In this document: piece by piece, positions 25,057 through 33,739 of the stretch
Layout: each line of letters opens with the position of its first letter
Position numbering within the stretch: the first letter of the stretch is position 1
NCBI GenBank assembly: GCA_024743215.1
Contig: JANSWZ010000007.1
Span: 124,001 to 188,000 of the forward strand
Reading direction: 5' to 3'
From: Alphaproteobacteria bacterium
Lineage (GTDB): Bacteria > Pseudomonadota > Alphaproteobacteria > Rhizobiales > GCA-2746425
Length of the DNA: 64,000 nucleotides
Position numbers and translations under genes: made by a program
Notes under the pieces: generated by a model
Seen by the model: the letters and a program-made list of their open reading frames with translations, nothing else
Database searches by the model: none
What the model was told of the DNA's origin: nothing

Positions 25057-25694
25057 TTCACGACCCGAATCCCGGACATTGGCACTGCGTCTTTAAGCGT
25101 CTCACGCAAATGGCGCTTCCAGTAATCAGTGATCGAATCGAAATACAGACTGTCAGACCTGACGATACTCTGCACACCCATCCCGCGCATCAGACACAGC
25201 GTTGTGTTCAGCAACAACTCGATTTCAGCTGGTTTGCTGCCCTTGGTGACAAAAAACTGCGACCAGATTTCATTCAGCGAATTATGGAACCCCAGACTGT
25301 GCGGAACTATTGCCTCGCGAAGGGCAGGATCTGTCCGAGCCGATGATAAAAAGTCGATTGTGATCATGAACAGACGCCCTGAAAACCGGTCCCAGAGAAA
25401 ATCGACAAAATCATCAATGGTCAGTTCATGATTGTGATAGGCATCCGCCTTTTCGCGCACCAGCGCAATTTCATCCACCAGCAGCATCCCGACTGATGCA
25501 GCGATCAACGACTCCTTTGTGGGAAAATGATGCAGCAGCGCCCCGCGCGAAATCTTGGCGTGCCTGACCACGACATTCGTGGAAACATTCTGAAATCCAT
25601 AGTCATAGATACAGTCCAAAGTGGCGGTCAGGATTCTCTCCTGCATCAGGGCTGATCGTTCTGCCTGACTTTTGCGTTCTGACTTGGTCGACAT
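25053..25694 (-). CDS. TetR-family transcriptional regulator within the TRAP operon
   Basis: 213 residues. The N-terminal DNA-binding domain spans residues 18-65: ILTATLDCIYDYGFQNVSTNVVVRHAKISRGALLHHFPTKESL. The C-terminal ligand domain has no recognisable motif. It is unusual that this regulator sits inside a TRAP operon, between the binding-protein gene (DctP) and DctQ, with an ATGA overlap to DctQ. It may regulate the operon in response to the imported ligand. Its operator was not identified. Confidence 0.9.
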   Translation of the reverse strand: MSTKSERKSQAERSALMQERILTATLDCIYDYGFQNVSTNVVVRHAKISRGALLHHFPTKESLIAASVGMLLVDEIALVREKADAYHNHELTIDDFVDFLWDRFSGRLFMITIDFLSSARTDPALREAIVPHSLGFHNSLNEIWSQFFVTKGSKPAEIELLLNTTLCLMRGMGVQSIVRSDSLYFDSITDYWKRHLRETLKDAVPMSGIRVVK

Positions 25695-25775
25695 CTAGTA
25701 CCCCTGTTCCAAATAAAATCCGGAATCGATTGATACATGCTCCATGTGTAACAAGTCAGCCTCCTTTATAAATAG

Positions 25776-25800
25776 TCCGGACCGCAACGGGCGGTCCGGA
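25776..25800 (-). other. Intercistronic hairpin after the DctP gene, system 1
   Basis: TCCGGACCGC (25776-25785) and GCGGTCCGGA (25791-25800) form a perfect 10-bp GC-rich stem with a five-base loop, ten bases past the DctP stop on the minus strand. No U-run follows, so it is more likely a message-stabilising stem than a full terminator. Confidence 0.65.
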
Positions 25801-25809
25801 ACACTTGCT

Positions 25810-26946
25810 TCAGTTCACCCCATATGTCGCGACATCAATATTATCAAAAAGATTGGCGCGCAGGATTGCCGCGATGGCACTGGCATCAGAACGATCTACA
25901 TCGGCATAAAGTGCTTCCCACTTCTTGACGGTGTCATCGAATGCACCAAGCACTTCTTCAGGATTTCCAATCCCATATTTCTCGCGAACGGTCGTATAGA
26001 CATTGCTGACATTCTCTTCGGCGAAGGCAGCAATATTGCCCAGAAATGCTTCATCAGGTTGATAGACAGTCACTCCATGCTCTGCCGCTTCTTCAAGAGC
26101 GGTTGTTACCGCACCGGCATAGCCCACATAGAGTTTGCCAAGTGCTTCGGCGTTTGCATTCAGAACCAGACGGCGGTCATCTTCGGAAAGGCCTTCCCAG
26201 AAATCCGGATTGAACGCCCACATCGGACCAGACCAATACATGCCCAACGGCGCCATTGTCGTGTGTTTCGCAACATCCCAAAGGCTGCGCGATTTCAGAT
26301 CACTGGCAACATTCACTGCACAGTCAAGCGTACCCTTTTCAACGCCCTGATACATTTCGCTTGAGGGAACATTGACGGGAACAGCTCCAATGGTTTCAGC
26401 CCAGCGTGACAGAGCTGCACCTGATGTGCGGACGCGCTTACCCTTCAAATCCTCAATCGACTTGATCGGAGCATTGCACATCAAATTATAGGGAGGTGTG
26501 CTGTATCCACCGCCATAAATGACACCAGCGCTTTTCCACTGCGCCAACGCGGCCGGGTAATTCATGTTGAAATCTGATGCTGCAGAGACCATCACCAGCG
26601 GATCGTCATAGTTGAAACCAAGCTCCTGAATGGCATTGGAAATTGGAAGCTCTGCTGGCGTATAGGTGCCTGCGGCATAACCAACCTGAGCCAGACCATC
26701 GCGCACACCTGAAAGGCCGGACCGGGCTGGCAACAAAACAGTACCGGTATAGAGATTAGCATCGAGACGCCCGTCAGTGGCCGCCTTCACCGCATCTGCC
26801 CACTCGACATAGCCATGTTTGGCCAGCGGGTGCTGGTCGGGGAAGAAGATGTTGGCATTGAAGCTTTCGGCAAAGGCCGATTGGGTCAGGAGGCTGGCAC
26901 CACACATTGCAACTGCCAGACCCAATACTTTCGTCACTTTTTGCAT
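25810..26946 (-). CDS. TRAP transporter substrate-binding protein (DctP), system 1
   Basis: About 378 residues, periplasmic. Signal peptide MQKVTKVLGLAVAMCGASLL ends near AFA-ES. DctP features include FFPDQHPLAKHGYVEWADAV near residue 35 and the conserved region IEDLKGKRVRTSGAALSRW near 165, whose Arg contacts the carboxylate in this family. ATG 26946 follows GGAG; an in-frame ATG at 26958 encloses that ribosome site. The amidohydrolase gene lies 38 bases upstream, so the ligand may be related to the amidohydrolase substrate or product. Confidence 0.93.
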   Translation of the reverse strand: MQKVTKVLGLAVAMCGASLLTQSAFAESFNANIFFPDQHPLAKHGYVEWADAVKAATDGRLDANLYTGTVLLPARSGLSGVRDGLAQVGYAAGTYTPAELPISNAIQELGFNYDDPLVMVSAASDFNMNYPAALAQWKSAGVIYGGGYSTPPYNLMCNAPIKSIEDLKGKRVRTSGAALSRWAETIGAVPVNVPSSEMYQGVEKGTLDCAVNVASDLKSRSLWDVAKHTTMAPLGMYWSGPMWAFNPDFWEGLSEDDRRLVLNANAEALGKLYVGYAGAVTTALEEAAEHGVTVYQPDEAFLGNIAAFAEENVSNVYTTVREKYGIGNPEEVLGAFDDTVKKWEALYADVDRSDASAIAAILRANLFDNIDVATYGVN

Positions 26947-26984
26947 TTCAGTCTCCATCGTTGAGGTAAAATTGCAGCAGCCGG

Positions 26985-28217
26985 CTACAGCCGCTCTTTG
27001 AAAAGGTTTCCACCTTTCATGACCAGATCGAGATAACGATCCGGGTCCTGAAGTATTTCAATGTCTTCCAGCGGATTGCCCTGAAGCGCGATCAGGTCTG
27101 CGTGCGCATCGACAGCCACTACGCCAACCTCACCGGTCATCTGAAACAATTCAGCCGCCGTGGTCGTGGCCGAGCGAATGACTTCCGCCGGGGTTTGAAA
27201 TTCGCTGCGGATCTTGAATTCAAGCAATTGATGGCGATGCATTGGCCCCAGCAGATCGGTGCCAAATACCATTTTCACACCGCGCGAATGGGCATGGGCA
27301 TGGGTGATGCGACCTGCATCGACAATCTCATGAACCTTGTCGCACATTTGTTGCGGCATTCCGCCGGCAACGCCCTCGGTAGCAAGAACAGCATGAGTGG
27401 ACATGGTGGGCACCAGAAAAGCATCTTTTTCCAGAAGCAGATCCATGGTGCTGTCATCAATCAGATTGCCATGTTCAATGGACCGCACACCGCATTCCAA
27501 CACGCGGTTGGCGGCACGCGCCGTATAGACATGGGCCGCAACATAGGTCTCTGCAGCCTCGGCCTCTTCGACAGCTGCTGTCACCTCATCCAGAGCAAAT
27601 TGCGTGCTTGAAATGCGATCGGTCGGGGATGCAACACCGCCTGATGCCATGATCTTGATAAAGTCTGCACCCTTGCGAATTTCTTCCCGGCAGGCCCGGC
27701 GCACTTCCGGCACGCCATCTGCAATCCGGCCCAGTCCTGCACAACAGGTGCAGCTGTCAACATCCTCGTTTTTGTCTCGCATGTCACCATGGCCGCCGGT
27801 CTGTGAAATGGCATGGCCTGCAAAAAGGACGCGTGGACCAATCAGGTAACCTTCCGCAACAGCCTGCGCAATTCCAAAGTCCGCCCCACCGCAATCGCGG
27901 ACAGTAGTAAACCCGCGCGACAGCATGCCAGATAGAATCTGACCCGCCCGCGCCGTCACATACATCGGCGACCAGCGCATCAGGTCCGGAAAGCTTGCGG
28001 TTGCAGCCACAACATGCACATGGCCATCGCAAAGGCCCGGCATCAATGTGCGCCCATTCAACTCCAGCACCTTGTCACCCTCGGTCACCGGTCCGGTTGA
28101 GATTTCCCGGATGATGCCACCCTCGATGAACACATTGTGCTCGCCGAGCAACGCACCCGCTGCCGCGTCCAGAATGTTTGCGTTTTTAAGGGTTACGGTT
28201 TGCTTGTCCTGTGTCAT
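26985..28217 (-). CDS. Amidohydrolase-family metal-dependent hydrolase (prolidase-like)
   Basis: 410 residues. It has a beta-sandwich plus TIM barrel with binuclear-metal ligands: PGLCDGHVHVVA near 64, a probable carboxylated Lys in ADFIKIMASGG near 188, His in YVAAHVYTARAA near 230, EHGNLIDD near 250 and Asp in MVFGTDLLGP near 325. This layout fits the imidazolonepropionase/Sgx9260-type group that hydrolyses N-acyl amino acids or Xaa-Pro-like dipeptides. There is no signal peptide. It is located between two TRAP systems in one operon, so it probably hydrolyses the imported amide or peptide. Exact substrate unknown. Confidence 0.9.
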   Translation of the reverse strand: MTQDKQTVTLKNANILDAAAGALLGEHNVFIEGGIIREISTGPVTEGDKVLELNGRTLMPGLCDGHVHVVAATASFPDLMRWSPMYVTARAGQILSGMLSRGFTTVRDCGGADFGIAQAVAEGYLIGPRVLFAGHAISQTGGHGDMRDKNEDVDSCTCCAGLGRIADGVPEVRRACREEIRKGADFIKIMASGGVASPTDRISSTQFALDEVTAAVEEAEAAETYVAAHVYTARAANRVLECGVRSIEHGNLIDDSTMDLLLEKDAFLVPTMSTHAVLATEGVAGGMPQQMCDKVHEIVDAGRITHAHAHSRGVKMVFGTDLLGPMHRHQLLEFKIRSEFQTPAEVIRSATTTAAELFQMTGEVGVVAVDAHADLIALQGNPLEDIEILQDPDRYLDLVMKGGNLFKERL

Positions 28218-28245
28218 TCAAAAAGCCTGGATTAAATGAAAATGA

Positions 28246-28740
28246 TTACTCGAGAAGAAGTGCCGGGCTGAGAAGACCAGCTATGACCTGCCCCAACTCC
28301 AGATGTGATTGTGTATAGTGTCCCGGTCCAGCCGTGAGGTTCAGTGTAATCAGCGTTTTGCCGGCGCTTACCATTGGCAAATTGATGGCAGTCTCAAACC
28401 CCATACCGATTAGGGTCTCATGATCAAAATAGGCCCACCGGATAGCGTCCGCATCTTGCCCCAGCCATGGCTGCCCTCTGGTCAGAACCAGATCACCCCA
28501 AGGGGTTTCCCCCATCGGCTTGCGCCCGCCCACCGGATAGGCATCAGGACGATTTGAATAAAGCCGCGCCACTTCGCCACTGGCGGGAACATGCTCCAGA
28601 ACTGTGAACATCAATTGACCCAGCATTTGTGAAAATGCCTCATCGGCTATTTGCCAGACCTGGTTCGCGGTTGGCGCAACAGCAACGGCAAGGGTCAGTG
28701 AGCGCAATTTTTCAATTGTTTCCGTGGATATCTGGACCAT
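28246..28740 (-). CDS. GAF domain-containing protein
   Basis: 164 residues that consist almost wholly of one GAF-like domain. Recognisable parts are MFTVLEHVPASGEVARLYSNRPDAYPVGGRKPMGETPWGDLVL in the middle and MGFETAINLPMVSAGKTLITLNLTA near the end. I chose ATG 28740, two bases after the DctM stop (28743); the longer open frame overlaps DctM. Such stand-alone GAF proteins often accompany amidohydrolase or hydantoinase operons in proteobacteria. A ligand-binding or regulatory role is inferred. Confidence 0.82.
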   Translation of the reverse strand: MVQISTETIEKLRSLTLAVAVAPTANQVWQIADEAFSQMLGQLMFTVLEHVPASGEVARLYSNRPDAYPVGGRKPMGETPWGDLVLTRGQPWLGQDADAIRWAYFDHETLIGMGFETAINLPMVSAGKTLITLNLTAGPGHYTQSHLELGQVIAGLLSPALLLE

Positions 28741-28742
28741 GG

Positions 28743-30059
28743 TCACCGCCCCGACAATTGTTGGGGCAGCCATAGAGCGATCTGAGGAAACGCCGTGAGC
28801 AGAACCACACCGATACACATCAATACGAAGAACGGAGCTGATACTTTTGCGACCTGGCCAATGGAATGATTGGTGAGGCCCTGAAGCACAAACAAATTGA
28901 AACCAACCGGTGGCGTGATCGTGGCAAGCTCGACCATCAGGATCAGAAAAATGCCGAACCACAATGGATCAAAACCCGCCTGAACAATCAAAGGCAGCGT
29001 GATTGGAAGGGTCATGACCGTAATCGATATGCCCTCCAGGAACATGCCCAGCAATATGTAGAAAGCGGCCAGCGCAACGATCAGACCATAGGGCGACAAT
29101 TCCAGGCCTGCGATAAAGCCGGCAACGCTCTGTGGCAATTGCAGATAGCCCATTGTGGTCGACAGAAGTGCCGCTGCCAGAACCAGCGTAACAACCATGG
29201 CTGACATGCGCACCGCGCTCTGTAAGGATTCCATGGCGATCCGAAATGAAAACTGACCAATACAGATCGTCACGATCAAGGTTGCGACAACGCCGATGGC
29301 AGCAGCCTCTGAGGGAGTTGCAATGCCGGAATAAATGGCGCCCAGAACGATACCGATCAGTATGAAGACCGGCAGCAGATCAACAAAGCAGCGCCAAGTG
29401 ACGGGCGGTATGGGGTTGTCCGGGTCGGGAATTCCGGTCAATTCCGGGTTCATGGTGGCCCGCACTGCGATGTAGGTGGAATACAGCCCTGCAATCATCA
29501 AGCCGGGCAGAATACCGGCCGCAAAGATCGCTATGATCGAAACTTCGGCCAAAATGCCATAGACAATCATCACGATCGACGGCGGGATCAATAGCCCTAG
29601 ACTGCCCGCTCCGGCAAGTGACCCGACGGAAATGCCCCTGTTGTAACCACGAGCTTCAAGTTCACCGAGTGAGATTTTTCCAACTGTTATGGTCGTCGCT
29701 GTACTGGATCCGCTCACGGCGGCAAACAAAGTGCATCCGATTACATTAGTGTGCAGCAATCTGCCCGGGATCTTGTTGACGATTGGTGCCAGCCCGTTGA
29801 ACAGACGTTGGGAAATGTCTGTTCGAAAAATCATGTCTCCCATCCAGATGAACATGGGAATGGCGGAAAGCTCCCAGGAGTTGGCACTGCGTAACAAGAT
29901 ACGCGCTGCGATGGTTCCGATCTTGTCGAGCGGAAACCCCGACAGGAAGAATTGCGAAGTGACTGAGACCAGCAACAGACCGACAAACACCCAGACGCCC
30001 ATCCCCAGAAAGAGAAAGACCAGAAGCAGAATGATGATCCCGGCGGTAAGTGCGGTCAT
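28743..30059 (-). CDS. TRAP transporter large permease (DctM), system 2
   Basis: 438 residues, typical DctM with about 12 spans. Characteristic segments are NVIGCTLFAAVSGSSTATTITVGKI near residue 105 and LLIPPSIVMIVYGILAEVSIIAIF near 155. It starts ten bases after the DctQ stop and ends two bases before the GAF protein start. It is the membrane engine of the second TRAP system. Confidence 0.95.
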   Translation of the reverse strand: MTALTAGIIILLLVFLFLGMGVWVFVGLLLVSVTSQFFLSGFPLDKIGTIAARILLRSANSWELSAIPMFIWMGDMIFRTDISQRLFNGLAPIVNKIPGRLLHTNVIGCTLFAAVSGSSTATTITVGKISLGELEARGYNRGISVGSLAGAGSLGLLIPPSIVMIVYGILAEVSIIAIFAAGILPGLMIAGLYSTYIAVRATMNPELTGIPDPDNPIPPVTWRCFVDLLPVFILIGIVLGAIYSGIATPSEAAAIGVVATLIVTICIGQFSFRIAMESLQSAVRMSAMVVTLVLAAALLSTTMGYLQLPQSVAGFIAGLELSPYGLIVALAAFYILLGMFLEGISITVMTLPITLPLIVQAGFDPLWFGIFLILMVELATITPPVGFNLFVLQGLTNHSIGQVAKVSAPFFVLMCIGVVLLTAFPQIALWLPQQLSGR

Positions 30060-30068
30060 ACCATTGGC

Positions 30069-30572
30069 CTACAATTCCTTCTGGACGTGGACTATGGGAG
30101 CACCGCGCAAATAACCGATGCTGAGCGTCGCGAATTGCAGAACGAAAATTATCAGTCCGACAGCCATAATTGCCTCTGGAATCCACAGCGGAACCTCTGC
30201 AATCGAATTGCTGACGGTGCCACGCGAAAAGTCACGCGCCACGATTTTCAAAAAATAGAATGTCAGAAAGCTGAACAGCAGAACGCCGGCCAGATGGGAA
30301 GCAACTTCCACCACTCTGCGTGGCCTTTCGGGAAGGTTTGCCAGCAACAGATTGACACGAATGAACACCTGAGATTTCAAGGCTGATCCCAGTGACAGGA
30401 ACGTCATGCTGGCAACGCCATAACCAACGAATTCATCGAGCACGAAAGTGGATGTATCAAGCACGGTACGCATGAATATTTCGACGCAGATCAATCCGGC
30501 CATCGCGACCAGAATGGCGCATGCCACCAATGCCGCGAAACGGGACAAATGATCTGAAATCGCTGCGATCAT
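30069..30572 (-). CDS. TRAP transporter small permease (DctQ), system 2
   Basis: 167 residues with four membrane spans (first: FAALVACAILVAMAGLICVEIFM near residue 12) and the DctQ pattern DEFVGYGVASMTFLSLGSALK near 45. It lies between the DctP hairpin and the DctM gene, in the usual P-Q-M order. Confidence 0.92.
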   Translation of the reverse strand: MIAAISDHLSRFAALVACAILVAMAGLICVEIFMRTVLDTSTFVLDEFVGYGVASMTFLSLGSALKSQVFIRVNLLLANLPERPRRVVEVASHLAGVLLFSFLTFYFLKIVARDFSRGTVSNSIAEVPLWIPEAIMAVGLIIFVLQFATLSIGYLRGAPIVHVQKEL

Positions 30573-30610
30573 GCAGAATGTCCTCTGGGTAAAATGTCGG
30601 TGGATAGAGC

Positions 30611-30635
30611 GCCGCTTCGCCAGAGGCGAAGCGGC
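30611..30635 (-). other. Intercistronic hairpin after the DctP gene, system 2
   Basis: GCCGCTTCGCC (30611-30621) and GGCGAAGCGGC (30625-30635) form a perfect 11-bp stem with a three-base loop between the DctP stop (30664) and the DctQ start (30572). It repeats the position seen after the other binding-protein genes. Confidence 0.7.
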
Positions 30636-30663
30636 TGGGAGGAGGAGAGTTTATCTGTTCGGC

Positions 30664-31683
30664 TTACATCTTGCCAAAGGCTTCAATAACGGCCGTTCCG
30701 CGTTCGCCAGATTTGCCGAGCCACTCTTCAAGGACACCGTCGCCGGCGGTACCAAGTTCGGCCAGAAACGTATCACTCAGTTCTGTAATGATCGTGCCGC
30801 CATCGGCACCAAGCACATCATAGTTTTTCTGCGTGCGTGCAACGACTTCTTTCCAGTTCCGCTCAGATGCCTCAGCAGCAGCGTCCATAACGGCCTTCTG
30901 CATCTCGGGTGTCAGGCCATCGAAAATCTCTTTGTTCATATGAACAAAATTGAGCGGCAACGCATAATTGATCTCGGTGAAATAGGGTGTGTGCTCGACA
31001 AAACTCTGCGTCACACCACCTTCGGCAGAGGTCAACACCGCTGAAATTCCGCCGGTCGCCAGTTGGGGAACAACGTCAGCCCAACCCAACTGGATGGGCG
31101 ATGCTCCAATGGCCTGAAAGGCTCTGGTACTGCTTGAATCGAATGTTCTTATCTTGACATTGGCAAGGTCACTGGCGGATTTCACCGGTGTTTTCGCCCA
31201 TATGCCTGATGCTGGCCACGGTGAGGCATAAAGCACAACCTGACCATTGCTTTCAAAAATCTTCTCATATTCCGGCATGGCTACTTCCATCAGATCACGA
31301 GCCTGATCAACCGTATTGGCCAGGAATGGAAGGGCTGACAAAAGCAGGAAGGAGTCTATACCGCCAAGGAAATTACCTGGTGTATCGGCAATTTCCACAG
31401 CGCCATCGGCAACTGCGTCAAAGTGATCACCCGATGCGTAGCCAAGTGCGCCACCTGGATGCAGTGTCACAGTAATTTCGCCGCCACTGTTGCGCGCCAG
31501 CGCTTCGGCAAAGACCACATTGCCTTCGCCGTGAATGCTGTTTGCCGCATAGGCATTCGACAGATTCCAGTTTTCAGCTGCATTTGCAACGGTAACCGAC
31601 GACACGGCCAGGGCAGCCGAAGCCAGCACTAACGAGAAGCGGCCAAGCAGTTGCGGGGCCGAAAAATTCTTGGTGAAATTCAT
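30664..31683 (-). CDS. TRAP transporter substrate-binding protein (DctP), system 2
   Basis: About 339 residues. Signal peptide MNFTKNFSAPQLLGRFSLVLA to about ANA-AENW. DctP landmarks are HGEGNVVFAEALARNSGGEITVTLHPGGALG near 40 and SASDLANVKIRTFDSSSTRAFQAIGASP near 150. ATG 31683 follows GGAG; the in-frame ATG at 31695 carries the ribosome site within it, the same ATGGAGACTG leader seen at the system 1 DctP. It heads the minus-strand TRAP/amidohydrolase array and is divergent from the GntR regulator gene. Confidence 0.93.
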   Translation of the reverse strand: MNFTKNFSAPQLLGRFSLVLASAALAVSSVTVANAAENWNLSNAYAANSIHGEGNVVFAEALARNSGGEITVTLHPGGALGYASGDHFDAVADGAVEIADTPGNFLGGIDSFLLLSALPFLANTVDQARDLMEVAMPEYEKIFESNGQVVLYASPWPASGIWAKTPVKSASDLANVKIRTFDSSSTRAFQAIGASPIQLGWADVVPQLATGGISAVLTSAEGGVTQSFVEHTPYFTEINYALPLNFVHMNKEIFDGLTPEMQKAVMDAAAEASERNWKEVVARTQKNYDVLGADGGTIITELSDTFLAELGTAGDGVLEEWLGKSGERGTAVIEAFGKM

Positions 31684-32064
31684 GACAGTCTCCATGGTTG
31701 GGCTGGCAAAAGCTAACAGGCAGAAATACAAACAGTCAATACTGCTTGTAATTTGGGTGCAGCCAGATTGAGGCATATCATGTTGTTTTCATGCACTTAT
31801 ACAAAGAGTATTTTGAAATCAGCGAGTAAAAACACACACTTCAGCGCATCGCGCTGCATCAATTTCTACCGCTCTATTGCGATGCTGGAGGATAGCGCCG
31901 GTAGCGTGATTGGAGCGCCACATGCAGATATGCGATGTCGCAGAATTGGCAAAACCGCAATCAGAAACCAGTCAGGAATACAACCAGAAATGACGGTGAT
32001 TGGCCGGTTCGACTTGAAGCCCTCACATACATTTCGTATGTGTTGCAACCCAAGGGAGTGCAAC
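31684..32064. promoter_or_regulatory. Divergent control region between TRAP system 2 and GntR regulator
   Basis: This 381-base region has no convincing gene, although a frame upstream of the GntR start stays open. It contains TACAAACAG (31727-31735) / CTGCTTGTA (31742-31750), an 8-of-9 inverted repeat close to the TRAP operon start. It also has CACATAC (32034-32040) / GTATGTG (32046-32052), a perfect 7-bp inverted repeat just before the regulator's ribosome site. Both are plausible GntR-type operators. Confidence 0.5.
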
Positions 32065-32769
32065 ATGGCTGCCGTGACGACACCAAAACAAAACCGTCGC
32101 AGACGCGGATCAGGGGTCACGCTGGTCTACCAGGTATTGCGGGATGAAATCATTGACCTGGTACTGCCACCTGGCAGCTCCATAGACGAAATTGAACTGG
32201 CAACACGTTTTGATATGTCACGCACGCCAATTCGCGAGGCGCTGGTCCGGCTGGCTGCTGAAGGCCTGGTAACCACACTTCCCAACCGGTCCTCTGTTGT
32301 ATCCAACATTGATTTTCTGAACCTCAGTGCGTTTTTTGATGCGCTGTCACTGATGCACCGCGTCACCACACGGTTGGCTGCCCAGCATAGAACCGACCAC
32401 GATTTGGAAGATATAAGGGCCAACCAGGCGGCCTTCGCACAGGCCGTTGAGGCGCAGAATGCACTGGCCATGATCGCAACGAACAGAGATTTTCATGCCG
32501 CGATCGCTGCCGCAGCTCGCAACACTTACTTCGAAACCCTCTTCAACCGTTTGCTGGATGAAGGCCGACGCATCTTACGTTTGTATTACTCATCCTTCGA
32601 TGATCGCTTACCCGCGCACTATCTGAAAGAGCATGACCATATGATCGATGCAATTGCAGCAGGAGATGTTGAAACCGCTGACCAGATCGCAAGCGCGCAC
32701 GCAGACCAGATCGTAAAACAGATCCAGCAATTGATCGCCAGCGACAGACGACAGAAAATTCCGCTATAG
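32065..32769 (+). CDS. GntR-family (FCD) transcriptional regulator
   Basis: About 234 residues. The winged helix at residues 15-80 (VYQVLRDEIIDLVLPPGSSIDEIELATRFDMSRTPIREAL) is the GntR signature. It is followed by an all-helical FCD ligand domain with metal-type residues such as NRDFHAAIAAAARN near 140 and EHDHMIDAIAAGD near 192. GGGAG precedes ATG 32065; the open frame continues upstream to 31753 but that part overlaps the divergent TRAP leader. It probably controls the TRAP/amidohydrolase array in response to an organic acid or amino acid ligand. Confidence 0.92.
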   Translation: MAAVTTPKQNRRRRGSGVTLVYQVLRDEIIDLVLPPGSSIDEIELATRFDMSRTPIREALVRLAAEGLVTTLPNRSSVVSNIDFLNLSAFFDALSLMHRVTTRLAAQHRTDHDLEDIRANQAAFAQAVEAQNALAMIATNRDFHAAIAAAARNTYFETLFNRLLDEGRRILRLYYSSFDDRLPAHYLKEHDHMIDAIAAGDVETADQIASAHADQIVKQIQQLIASDRRQKIPL

Positions 32770-32828
32770 CCCTTTGTAGATTGCATCCTGTCATCATATA
32801 GATACACACTTACCTGGATGGATAAGAC

Positions 32829-33728
32829 ATGCCTTTGATTTCCGTTGGAATGCCGGTTCTGAATGCCGAAAAAACAGTGGGCGTGGCAATCCAGAATCTG
32901 TTGGCGCAAACCTTCCAGGATTTCGAGCTCGTTGTATGCGACAATGCCAGCGAAGACAGCACGCCCAAAACTGTCGAGGCTTTTGCCAAACAGGACCCCC
33001 GTGTGCGCCTCGTCAGATTTGAAGAACGCGTCGACATTCGGCTGAGCTTCAAGAGAGCCTTTGAGAACACTTCTGCACCCTACTTCATGTTCGCCCCTGC
33101 GGATGACCGTTGGTACCCTGAATTCATGGAAGAGACATTGGAAGTCCTTCAGTCTGATGCAGGCATATTGGCCTGTACGGGCAAGGTAGCGTTTTTTGAA
33201 GAGGACCAATTCAGTCACATTTCAAAGGGCACGGCACCTTTGATGGAAGAAAGCAGCAAAAATCTTGTGCGCTATCTGACCGATCCGGTGGAAAATGCGC
33301 GCGCATTCTCGCTGATACGCCGTGAAGCTTTGATCAACGCATTCCCGGACCTGACCTATCCCGGCTGGGACTTCCAGTTGATTGCGCGCACCATGAAACA
33401 CGGCAAATATTTCGAGATTGATAAAGTGCTGGCGGAAAGGGATATCACCTCGCTTGAGGCTTACATTGTCCAGGCTGAAAATTCCCACAAATACGCACTG
33501 CAAAAGGCATTTCCCCTGTATCGCCTGCTGACCGAAATTCGGAACGACAAACAAATTCCAAAGGTGCCCGGCCTCTACCGCGCATTGGTCAATCTGGTCT
33601 GGCGCTCACACGTAAACTATGCCGCCTATCGCATGCCGCGTTGGTTCAGGGTGATTGGAGTTTACGAGTCCGTTTTTTCGACCAAACCGAGCCTTTGGTC
33701 CATCAGAGATGAAGAAGCCATACCTTAA
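32829..33728 (+). CDS. Family 2 glycosyltransferase
   Basis: 299 residues. The GT-A nucleotide-sugar domain begins at once: ISVGMPVLNAEKTVGVAIQNLL, CDNASEDST near 38, and PADDRW near 90 as the DxD-like metal site. The acceptor region has LTYPGWDFQLIA near 175. It is soluble or membrane-associated and adds a sugar during surface polysaccharide synthesis. It converges with the four-gene sugar-nucleotide operon; a perfect palindrome TTGGCGCCAA (33729-33738) lies between the two stops. Confidence 0.88.
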   Translation: MPLISVGMPVLNAEKTVGVAIQNLLAQTFQDFELVVCDNASEDSTPKTVEAFAKQDPRVRLVRFEERVDIRLSFKRAFENTSAPYFMFAPADDRWYPEFMEETLEVLQSDAGILACTGKVAFFEEDQFSHISKGTAPLMEESSKNLVRYLTDPVENARAFSLIRREALINAFPDLTYPGWDFQLIARTMKHGKYFEIDKVLAERDITSLEAYIVQAENSHKYALQKAFPLYRLLTEIRNDKQIPKVPGLYRALVNLVWRSHVNYAAYRMPRWFRVIGVYESVFSTKPSLWSIRDEEAIP

Positions 33729-33739
33729 TTGGCGCCAAC

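Noticed and set aside
31753-32064. N-terminal extension of the GntR regulator
   Set aside because: It overlaps the divergent TRAP promoter region; the ATG at 32065 has GGGAG and matches the GntR domain start.
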